From Cyanobacteriota bacterium (lineage in GTDB: Bacteria > Cyanobacteriota > Cyanobacteriia > Phormidesmidales > Phormidesmidaceae), in assembly GCA_027619675.1 (NCBI GenBank), contig JAQCHG010000107.1, positions 1-6,281 on the forward strand: a DNA stretch of 6,281 nt, in the 5' to 3' direction. The position numbers and the translations under genes were made by a program. Below the pieces are notes generated by a model. The model saw nothing but the letters and a program-made list of their open reading frames with translations, was not told the origin of the DNA and did not search any database. Positions 1-5,090 of the stretch are shown one piece after another (positions within the stretch are counted from its first letter, which is position 1; the number at the start of each line of letters is the position of its first letter).

Positions 1-91
1 CCGAACATCGCCATTCCCGGAACGCTTCTGAATCGCTAACCACAATAGTTAGAGGCGACAAGTAATGGCCATGAGCAGGACGAAGGACCCA
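1..91 (-). other. Region downstream of the STAND gene; in-frame open stretch
   Basis: No gene can be assigned with confidence in this edge segment. Read on the minus strand in the same frame as the STAND gene, the 30 codons after its TAG stop contain no further stop before the window edge. A GTG at 41-43 could start another gene (reading VVSDSEAFREWR), but no good ribosome-binding site precedes it. A weak inverted repeat, CTAAC/GTTAG with a 7-base loop, lies at 36-52. The stretch could be the start of a downstream gene, a continuation of the STAND protein broken by a stop, or simply untranslated sequence. Confidence 0.25.
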
Positions 92-1519
92 CTAGGAAGC
101 GGCATCTAACTGTTGAAAGTGATCTAGGGCCACACTGCGGATTAAGTTGTGCTGGCGGAATTGGTTGTTGCTGTTAATTTCCAGCAGATGACGCTCTAGC
201 AGGGTATCTAGGGCCACTTGGCCCCGCCGGGGAGACCATCCCCGCCGCAAAAAGGGGCCGAGCAAAAAGGCTTCATCCACGGCGGTGCGATAAACGGCGG
301 TGGTACACAGCAGCAGATAGGCGTCGGGCAAGTCGTGGCGCAGGCGCATAAAGGTCTTGTCAATGCGATCGCGCACCGCATTGCGCAACTGGCAAGAGTA
401 GCGATCCAGTTGGGGATAGTCGCCGGGGGCTGCCAGGCCGGCCTTGGCCTGTTCCACCACCTCAATTTCGGCCCCATACTGCTGCCAGTAGCGCACCACT
501 TGGCCGCCGTAATGATCCCGGATTTCCCCCAGAATCACCTGCAACGCCAGGGGATGACCCTCGTAGGCTGCACCAATCCGCAGCAGGTAAGACCAACTTT
601 CGGCATCCTCGGGCTGAAAGTCATATCCCCGCAGGAGGGCAACTTGGGCATCGGGGGACAGCCCCTTGATGGGTTGGACCTGAAAACGTTCGGGGTAACG
701 CCAGCCGTGGACCTGAAGCTGACTGGGCACTTCCTGGGAGGTCAATACCAATTGGCTGGCGCAGACGGTGCTCCCCAACAGTTGGTGAAAGAAACGATCC
801 CAGAGGGGATCGTTAAACACACTCCAGCCATTGTGTTCATCCCCCTGCATCAGGGCTTCTAGGGAGTCCATCACCACCCAGTGGGGATCGTGGATGAGCA
901 GATGCAGCCATCGCTGCATCAACTGGGGCGGGTGGTGCCGCTCTTCTTCCGTCACCACCTGACCAACCTGGGCTAAACAATCGGTGGCAATATCCACAAA
1001 CTTGGTGCGGTTAGCCATGTCCAGATTGATGACAAGATGTGGCCCCAACTTGGGCTGAAACCGCTGGGTGAGTTGCGCCGCTAGAACCGTTTTGCCAATG
1101 CCTGTGATGCCCGTCAGGACGAGAATGCGACACCCCTGGTTCAAGTGGTGGGTGAGGGATTGAAAAACCGATCCCCGACTGACCCAAATCTCATCCAGCC
1201 CACCATCGGCACTATCGTCGAAGGGCTCTTCTGCCTCCGCTGAAACGGGTAAATAGGGTTCAGCGAGATCTTGCCAACCCAACCCTAGGGCCTGACAAAT
1301 GGACTGAAAGGCATCAGCCGTGACGCGATTCCGGGCACGGAAGCGCTTGAGGGTGGCGACACCAACATTGGCCTTATGTGCCCAATATTTGGACTGCTTG
1401 CGCCAGCCCAGGTAGTTTAGTCTTGCATCTACCTGTTGCAAACCTTGAGCAGATAAGCGTAGTTTGCTGGGGATGGAATCAGATGGATGCATCTTGCCTA
1501 ACGGGTCTATCAACGTCAT
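92..1519 (-). CDS. HTH-NB-ARC (STAND) ATPase without a repeat sensor domain
   Basis: A predicted cytoplasmic STAND-class switch ATPase of 475 residues. Residues about 18-90 resemble the small helix-turn-helix module at the front of many cyanobacterial NB-ARC proteins (VATLKRFRARNRVTADAF, then ICQALGLGWQDLAE). The NTPase core follows: Walker A GITGIGKT at 137-144, Walker B WVVMD at 214-218 with E221, a sensor-like LVLTSQ at 257-262 where many NB-ARC proteins have an arginine, and GHPLAL at 321-326, equivalent to the GLPLAL motif. The C-terminal part (about 385-470) looks like the winged helix and ends in QHNLIRSVA, an MHD-like motif with Asn458 in place of Asp. The protein stops there, whereas many relatives continue into WD40 or TPR repeats. 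ATG at 1519 gives the longest form; ATG at 1492 (residue 10) is also possible, and neither has a strong Shine-Dalgarno. Family assignment is firm; the biological role (regulation, signalling or defence) is unknown. Confidence 0.88.
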   Translation of the reverse strand: MTLIDPLGKMHPSDSIPSKLRLSAQGLQQVDARLNYLGWRKQSKYWAHKANVGVATLKRFRARNRVTADAFQSICQALGLGWQDLAEPYLPVSAEAEEPFDDSADGGLDEIWVSRGSVFQSLTHHLNQGCRILVLTGITGIGKTVLAAQLTQRFQPKLGPHLVINLDMANRTKFVDIATDCLAQVGQVVTEEERHHPPQLMQRWLHLLIHDPHWVVMDSLEALMQGDEHNGWSVFNDPLWDRFFHQLLGSTVCASQLVLTSQEVPSQLQVHGWRYPERFQVQPIKGLSPDAQVALLRGYDFQPEDAESWSYLLRIGAAYEGHPLALQVILGEIRDHYGGQVVRYWQQYGAEIEVVEQAKAGLAAPGDYPQLDRYSCQLRNAVRDRIDKTFMRLRHDLPDAYLLLCTTAVYRTAVDEAFLLGPFLRRGWSPRRGQVALDTLLERHLLEINSNNQFRQHNLIRSVALDHFQQLDAAS

Positions 1520-1554
1520 TTTGCCTATCTATGAAGATTCCGGACGCTGGCAAC

Positions 1555-1586
1555 AAAAAATGAGCCAAAAAATGAGCCAAAAATAG
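1555..1586. repeat. Tandem 12-bp repeat upstream of the STAND gene, possible operator
   Basis: The unit AAAAAATGAGCC occurs twice head to tail without mismatch (1555-1566 and 1567-1578), followed by a partial third copy, AAAAATAG. On the minus (gene) strand it reads as TTTTTGGCTCAT repeats. It lies 36 to 67 bases upstream of the STAND start codon, where a promoter or operator would be expected. The 12-bp period places the GGCTC cores on roughly the same DNA face. The repeat is seen directly. Binding by the encoded HTH domain is inference. Confidence 0.7.
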
Positions 1587-1724
1587 TTGGAGGTTGGATC
1601 CGCGATCGCTAGCAGCCCTCACCTCACCCCGCCTCCCTTGGGATCTCTGTCTGGGAGGACCGGAGTTATGCAGGTTGAGGCGTCATCCCCAGGGCCGTTG
1701 TGGCTGGAGACGCAACCATGATCC

Positions 1725-1737
1725 GGGCTGCCAGCCC
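1725..1737 (-). terminator. Hairpin downstream of coaE, possible terminator
   Basis: GGGCTGCCAGCCC is a perfect inverted repeat around one central base, giving a 5-bp GC-rich stem with a 3-base loop in RNA, 20 bases past the coaE stop. No U-tract follows on the minus strand, so it is at best a weak or factor-assisted terminator. A second inverted repeat, CCTCCC/GGGAGG at 1632-1637 and 1653-1658, lies further downstream. Confidence 0.3.
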
Positions 1738-1757
1738 ATAGGCTTGGCGGTGAACAG

Positions 1758-2342
1758 TTACCCTAGTGCCTGATCAATCTGGTGCCGGAGGTGGGCGATC
1801 GCGCCGTCATTGGTGAGCACCACATCGGCCTGGGCCACCTTGTCCGCAAGGGGCCATTGGCTACGGATGCGAGCGATCGCCGCCGCCTCATCCCAACCAT
1901 CCCGCGCCTGGAGTCGCCGCAATTGGGTGGCTTCGTCACAGGTCACCACCCAGATTTCCGTCACCTGATCCGTCAGCCCCGCCTCAAACAGCAGGGGAAT
2001 GGCTTGCACCACCGTGGCCTCTGGCGGTTGGGTTGCCATGGCGGCGGCAGAGCACTGGCGCACAAAGGGATGAATTTGGGCTTCCACCCATTGCTTCTCA
2101 TCGGCATGGTTAAAGATGATGTGGCCCAGGGCCGGACGGTTGAGGCTGCCGTCGGGGTGGAGCAGATCGGCCCCGTAGCGCTGGGCGATCGCCGCCAAAA
2201 TCGGTGAACCCACCGCCACCGCCTCACGGGCGTAGACATCGGCATCCAATATCGGCAGACCGTAGTGATCCGCCAAATAGCGGGAGACGGTGGTTTTACC
2301 CGTGGCAATGCCTCCGGTTAGGCCAATAATGCGCTGGCCCAT
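1758..2342 (-). CDS. coaE: Dephospho-CoA kinase
   Basis: Catalyses the last step of coenzyme A synthesis, ATP-dependent phosphorylation of the ribose 3'-hydroxyl of dephospho-CoA, in the cytoplasm. Numbering from a TTG start at 2348, the P-loop GGIATGKT is at 12-19, the DAD substrate/metal motif at 35-37, an IHP motif at 92-94, the family signature IPLLFE at 117-122 and the lid arginine region RLQARDGW at 145-152. At 194-196 residues it has normal full length. Two starts are possible: TTG at 2348 and ATG at 2342. A GGAGG at 2353-2357 lies 4 bases before the TTG and 10 before the ATG. I prefer the ATG, which also fits the usual short N-terminus (MGQRIIGLTGG). The gene overlaps the 3' end of hemD by 25 to 31 bases, so the two are probably cotranscribed and translationally coupled. 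Confidence 0.95.
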   Translation of the reverse strand: MGQRIIGLTGGIATGKTTVSRYLADHYGLPILDADVYAREAVAVGSPILAAIAQRYGADLLHPDGSLNRPALGHIIFNHADEKQWVEAQIHPFVRQCSAAAMATQPPEATVVQAIPLLFEAGLTDQVTEIWVVTCDEATQLRRLQARDGWDEAAAIARIRSQWPLADKVAQADVVLTNDGAIAHLRHQIDQALG

Positions 2343-3112
2343 TGGCAAATCGCCTCCGTCAATCCGTCTAGGGTGTAAACGTCGGCTTCAATCTCGACGC
2401 GCCCCAGGCAGGCTCGGCAGGCGTCGGAGGTTTGGGGGCCGATGGAGGCGATCGCCGCTGGGGCAATCACCTCCCGCCAGCGATCGCCCAACCCCTGGGC
2501 CATGAGTTGGCAGCCGTGGCGCACGGTTTTGGAACTGGCGAAGGTAATCACGTCGATTTGGCGGGTTTGGAGGGCGGCGATCGCCGTGGGATCAGGGCGG
2601 GCCGGACAGGCCGATTCATAAGCGGGCACCTCCGTCACTGTGGCCCCGGCGGCGGTCATCTCCTGCACCAGCACGGCCCGCCCGCCGCTCTCGACACGGG
2701 GGAACAGCAGGGCCTTGCCCGCCACAGGTTCTGGGAAGGCAGCCACCAGGGAATCGGCGACAAAATCGGGGGGAATGTAGTCGGGGTGATAGCCTTTGGC
2801 TTGTAGGGCCTGGGCGGTTTTTTTACCCACCACCGCCAGTTTGATGTGGTTGATGGCAGCAGGGTTTCCCACCGCTGTCAGCCGCTGCCAAAAGTAATCA
2901 ACGGCATTGGCAGAGGTGAGGATCAGCCAATCGTACTGGGGCAGTTGGACAATGGCGCGATCGAGGGGTTGCCAACTGGTGGGGGGGGTGATTTCTAGGG
3001 CGGGCATGTCGATCACCCTGGCCCCTTGGGCGTTGAGCAGGTCATGAAACTGGCTGGACTGCCCTGCCGATCGCGTCACCAATATGGTTTTATCCCTCAG
3101 GGGTGGCACCAT
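2318..3112 (-). CDS. hemD: Uroporphyrinogen-III synthase
   Basis: Cyclises hydroxymethylbilane to uroporphyrinogen III with inversion of ring D, the branch point feeding haem, chlorophyll, phycobilin and sirohaem synthesis. The 264-residue protein shows the two-lobed HemD pattern. The first lobe begins KTILVTRSAGQSSQF (8-22) and includes DWLILTSANAVDYF (61-74) and KLAVVGKKTAQAL (91-103). The second holds ALLFPRVESGGRAVL (134-148), VPAYES (162-167), ITFASSKTVRH (189-199) and IASIGPQTSDACR (221-233). HemD sequences are poorly conserved, but these islands are characteristic. ATG at 3112 places the first strand at the usual distance from the N-terminus; only a weak AGAG precedes it. The 3' end overlaps coaE. 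The upstream spacer carries a palindrome and a repeat element that may affect expression. Confidence 0.94.
   Translation of the reverse strand: MVPPLRDKTILVTRSAGQSSQFHDLLNAQGARVIDMPALEITPPTSWQPLDRAIVQLPQYDWLILTSANAVDYFWQRLTAVGNPAAINHIKLAVVGKKTAQALQAKGYHPDYIPPDFVADSLVAAFPEPVAGKALLFPRVESGGRAVLVQEMTAAGATVTEVPAYESACPARPDPTAIAALQTRQIDVITFASSKTVRHGCQLMAQGLGDRWREVIAPAAIASIGPQTSDACRACLGRVEIEADVYTLDGLTEAICQWASALLA
2353..2357 (-). promoter_or_regulatory. coaE ribosome-binding site inside hemD
   Basis: On the minus strand GGAGG is followed by CGATTTGCCA and then ATG. It is the clearest Shine-Dalgarno in the window and lies within the last codons of hemD, which supports coupled translation. It is compatible with either the TTG or the ATG start of coaE. 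Confidence 0.6.
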
Positions 3113-3133
3113 GGGGTCTCTAGAACTGTGGAA

Positions 3134-3145
3134 TCTAGCGCTAGA
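3134..3145. promoter_or_regulatory. Perfect 12-bp palindrome upstream of hemD
   Basis: TCTAGCGCTAGA is fully self-complementary and ends 22 bases before the hemD start codon. A second TCTAGA lies between it and the gene at 3119-3124, so alternative CTAGA/TCTAG hairpins are possible in the leader RNA. It could be a dimeric regulator site or an RNA structure near the ribosome-binding region. No factor can be named. Confidence 0.35.
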
Positions 3146-3202
3146 CTACCGCATCAGCCGGGACCATCCCTACACCACGCCAGGGCGGCCAACGTCCGCC
3201 TC

Positions 3203-3225
3203 TAACCCTACCTGAGTTCGGGTTA
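3203..3225. repeat. Short inverted repeat TAACCC/GGGTTA
   Basis: TAACCC (3203-3208) and GGGTTA (3220-3225) flank an 11-base spacer. It sits just outside the MITE-like element and may be part of the same or another dispersed repeat. The element boundary cannot be fixed from one copy. Confidence 0.35.
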
Positions 3226-3243
3226 AGCGGCATTTCCGTTCCT

Positions 3244-3370
3244 GTAGGGGCGCACATGCCCGTAGGGCTATGGGTTTGCGCCCTGCCATCAGTTGAATTC
3301 CCACCCGACATTGGACTCAGATATCTGGTTGCCCGATACATTTTCAGGGCGCAGGCCCCTGCGTCCCTAC
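3244..3370. repeat. MITE-like inverted-repeat element (about 127 bp)
   Basis: The left end GTAGGGGCGCA (3244-3254) is matched by the inverted right end TGCGTCCCTAC (3360-3370) with one mismatch in 11. A second inner pair, TGCGCCCTG (3277-3285) and CAGGGCGCA (3345-3353), is perfectly complementary, so the ends form nested arms. The left arm is 16 bases longer than the right. It encodes no protein. Composition and the GTAGGGRCGCA ends resemble dispersed palindromic elements of cyanobacterial intergenic regions (from memory, not checked). No clear target-site duplication was seen. Confidence 0.55.
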
Positions 3371-3441
3371 TGATTCTCTGGGGTGGAGCTTCACGGTATC
3401 TCCTCTATCGACTTATTGGAGTGTTCTAGCGACAAACCGAA

Positions 3442-3463
3442 CCCTGGAAGCGCTAGCCCAGGG
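3442..3463 (-). terminator. Hairpin over the TMEM14 gene stop codon
   Basis: CCCTGG (3442-3447) pairs with CCAGGG (3458-3463) across a 10-base loop that contains the TAG stop. On the minus strand it is followed by TTCGGTTTGT, which is only moderately U-rich. It could be a weak terminator or mRNA 3'-end stabiliser. Confidence 0.3.
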
Positions 3464-3764
3464 CCTGCAACAGGGTGGCAAGGGCCGCCACCCCCGCCAC
3501 CACCATCAAACCCGCAGGCATGGCCTTGCGGGTTTTGACCAACCGCCCCACAAACACCACCACCAGCAACCCTGTCACCGAGATCGCCAGGATCAACCCC
3601 CAGGGCTGGGCTTGCACAATGCCCACCCCCCCGAGGATGAGTAGCAACCCCGTGACGATGCCGGAAATTAAAGACACCTTGCTGCGGACCTGGGCAAAGC
3701 CAATTATGCCCCCCACGAGGGCTAAGGCACCGTAGACAAAGGCGGCGATCGCAGGGGCAGACAT
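3453..3764 (-). CDS. TMEM14-family small membrane protein
   Basis: A 103-residue, strongly hydrophobic protein with four predicted transmembrane segments at about 5-24, 30-50, 54-74 and 82-102, joined by very short loops. Glycines are abundant, and the sequence RSKVSLISG (27-35) after helix 1 matches the conserved GSxxSLxxG-type turn of the TMEM14/UPF0136 family. Known relatives include plastid FAX proteins, which act in fatty-acid export, and animal TMEM14C, which is needed for protoporphyrinogen transport into mitochondria. The substrate of the cyanobacterial members is not established here. It is probably located in the plasma or thylakoid membrane. ATG at 3764 is the natural start; only a weak GGAG lies 11 bases upstream. 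It precedes hemD on the same strand but is separated from it by a 340-base spacer, so cotranscription is uncertain. Confidence 0.85.
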   Translation of the reverse strand: MSAPAIAAFVYGALALVGGIIGFAQVRSKVSLISGIVTGLLLILGGVGIVQAQPWGLILAISVTGLLVVVFVGRLVKTRKAMPAGLMVVAGVAALATLLQALG

Positions 3765-3815
3765 GGGTTAGCGGGCTCCATCGGGTTTAGGCCAATCCTA
3801 AAGCACTTTGGGGCA

Positions 3816-3827
3816 CCCCACTTGGGG
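3816..3827 (-). terminator. Small GC hairpin downstream of the diguanylate cyclase gene
   Basis: CCCC-ACTT-GGGG forms a 4-bp stem with a 4-base loop, 33 bases beyond the cyclase stop. An alternative pairing uses GGGG-CA-CCCC just beside it at 3810-3819. No U-tract follows, so terminator function is only a suggestion. Confidence 0.22.
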
Positions 3828-3860
3828 CTAGTGACTACGTCTTAATGAACGCTCGGTCAC

Positions 3861-4868
3861 CTAATGGATGACTACCTGATCCCGCCCATTGCGCTTGGCC
3901 CGCAACAGCCGTTGATCAGCTCGGTTTAACAGTTTTTGCCCCTTCTCATCGTCCCCATCCCTGAGGGTGGCCACCCCCAGGCTAATGGTCAAGGACACCT
4001 CCACCCCCCGGTTCGTGGCAAAGGGATCCCGCGCCATCACATGGCGTAGGCGTTCTGCCACCTGGTTAGACTGGGCCAGGTCGGTGGCGGGCAGCAGCAC
4101 CACAAATTCTTCACCGCCATAGCGAAAGGGGGTTTCATGGCAGCGTAGATGGTGGCAGAGCCGTTCAGCAAACATCTTCAGCACTTCATCCCCGACTAAA
4201 TGGCCGTGGGTGTCGTTGATGACTTTGAAGTAGTCAATGTCCAGAATGATCAGACTGAGGGGTTGGGTCTGTTGGCGAACCGCTTCAATTTGCCGGGGCA
4301 GTTCCCAATCGAGGGCGCGGCGGTTACCAATTTCCGTCAGGGAGTCTACCAGGGCGATCGCCGATAGTAGATCATTGGTTTTTGACAGTTCTTGGTAGGT
4401 TTGCCACCGCTCCTGAGCCTTTTTTAAATGGGCATTAAAGGCCCGGTTCCAGCCCACCCTACGGTCCTTGGCCAAGGGTTTCCCCTGGTGGCCAACGGCT
4501 GGGGGGATACCGCCATCGGGAAGCCACAAATAGGCATCTGCCCCCTGGTCTAGGGCCTGGATGGTCCGTTGGGTATGGTGCAACAGCCAGGTCTGGTCAG
4601 CATCGGAGGGGGGGAGGGTTTGATCATCAAAGAGGAGGCAGTAGAGCCAACGCAAATGCCGTTGCTGGCGAATGTGGGTGCAGAGACGCCAGAGGGCAAC
4701 ATTGCTCGCCTGGATCACCACCAGGGCTGGAGGCTGCTCAGCCAGGGCCGCCAACGCGGCCTCGAAGTTACTGGCTTGCAGCACCACCCGGTCTGACAGC
4801 GCCCGAATTCGTTGGATGAGGCGATCGCAAAATGCTGGAGCCCCCACCATTAAAACCGATGCATTCAT
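3861..4868 (-). CDS. Diguanylate cyclase with degenerate N-terminal receiver domain
   Basis: Predicted to make cyclic di-GMP from two GTP. The GGDEF domain (about 170-335) is intact: DSLTEIGNRRAL from 175, LDIDYFK at 209-215 with metal ligand D210, N218 and D219, HGH at 221-223, and the active-site loop RYGGEEF ending in GGEEF at 251-255. The inhibitory I-site reads R242-C-H-E245 instead of RxxD. Residues 1-120 have receiver-like organisation (SVLMVG strand, PALVVI strand at 47-52, ALDQGADAYLWLP at 105-117). However, the acidic pair is replaced by G9-A10, the phosphoacceptor position is Gln53, and the usual KP is LP. It is therefore probably a pseudo-receiver that senses something other than phosphorylation. 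A helical linker (about 140-168) joins the two parts. No transmembrane segment is seen. ATG at 4868 fits the first receiver strand; the ribosome-binding site is weak. Confidence 0.92.
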   Translation of the reverse strand: MNASVLMVGAPAFCDRLIQRIRALSDRVVLQASNFEAALAALAEQPPALVVIQASNVALWRLCTHIRQQRHLRWLYCLLFDDQTLPPSDADQTWLLHHTQRTIQALDQGADAYLWLPDGGIPPAVGHQGKPLAKDRRVGWNRAFNAHLKKAQERWQTYQELSKTNDLLSAIALVDSLTEIGNRRALDWELPRQIEAVRQQTQPLSLIILDIDYFKVINDTHGHLVGDEVLKMFAERLCHHLRCHETPFRYGGEEFVVLLPATDLAQSNQVAERLRHVMARDPFATNRGVEVSLTISLGVATLRDGDDEKGQKLLNRADQRLLRAKRNGRDQVVIH

Positions 4869-4901
4869 GAACCCGTGACACTGCTAGAGGAATGCGAACA
4901 C

Positions 4902-4932
4902 ATCCTAGCCACCCTAGTATCACTATCTTCAA
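4902..4932 (-). promoter_or_regulatory. Weak sigma70-like promoter candidate for the cyclase gene
   Basis: On the minus strand TTGAAG and TAGGAT (each 4 of 6 to consensus) are separated by 19 bases, upstream of the cyclase ATG. The spacing is long and both boxes are imperfect, so this is only a suggestion. Confidence 0.18.
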
Positions 4933-5049
4933 AATGATGGGCAGGATAGCTTAGAAAGGGGATTGCGGATACCCGTAATGGCCAGGGATGGTAACTGGGG
5001 GACTCTAGCACCAAAGCGGGTGGGGCGTCTCTACATGACCCAGAATACC

Positions 5050-5090
5050 TGAGTAGCCGAGTTTCCTAACGGTGGCTGCATCGCTACTCA
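5050..5090 (-). terminator. 8-bp inverted repeat at the methyltransferase stop codon
   Basis: TGAGTAGC (5050-5057) and GCTACTCA (5083-5090) are perfect reverse complements with a 25-base loop, and the second arm contains the TAG stop (5084-5086). The loop can form an inner AGCC/GGCT pairing. No U-run follows. It may stabilise the mRNA end or act as a weak terminator. Confidence 0.3.

Larger units (their letters stand above)
3113..3452. other. 340-base spacer between the TMEM14 gene and hemD
   Basis: No convincing gene is present. The only minus-strand open frame of any size (3141-3341, 66 codons) has low-complexity, repeat-derived composition and no recognisable domain. The spacer contains a 12-bp palindrome close to hemD, a TAACCC/GGGTTA inverted repeat, and a MITE-like element with imperfect terminal inverted repeats. 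The hemD promoter should lie here, but no good -10/-35 pair could be identified by eye. Confidence 0.6.
365..4828. repeat. Dispersed HIP1 octamers (GCGATCGC)
   Basis: The octamer starts at 365, 1602, 1795, 1873, 2185, 2448, 2480, 2577, 3745, 4354 and 4821. Most copies lie inside genes; the one at 1602 is in the spacer upstream of the STAND gene. Three fall within 140 bases of hemD. This density is typical of cyanobacterial chromosomes and is the main taxonomic clue. The copy inside the STAND gene at 365 suggests that gene has been resident long enough, or came from a similar enough genome, to share the signature. Confidence 0.9.

Noticed and set aside
122..217. Direct repeat ATCTAGGGCCAC at 122-133 and 206-217
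   Set aside because: Both copies are in the same reading frame of the STAND gene and encode VALD in two helices; this is probably chance.
218..862. A 214-codon plus-strand open frame
   Set aside because: It lies wholly within the STAND gene on the other strand, has Gly/Gln/Pro-biased composition with no recognisable domain, and is explained by the GC-rich codon use of the real gene.
1560..1586. A tiny plus-strand open frame (MSQKMSQK) made by the 12-bp repeat
   Set aside because: It is a by-product of a repeat whose period is a multiple of three. There is no ribosome-binding site ahead of it, and it faces away from the gene.
3141..3341. A 66-codon minus-strand open frame upstream of hemD
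   Set aside because: It runs through the inverted repeats of the spacer, starts inside the MITE-like element, and its product resembles no family I know.
5022..5034. GGGGCGTCTCTAC, resembling half of a dispersed cyanobacterial palindrome
   Set aside because: No matching inverted partner was found nearby, so it cannot be called an element.
4869..5083. Possible RNA gene in the spacer between the methyltransferase and cyclase genes
   Set aside because: No tRNA-like arms, CRISPR spacing or riboswitch consensus could be recognised; only the stop-codon inverted repeat is clear.
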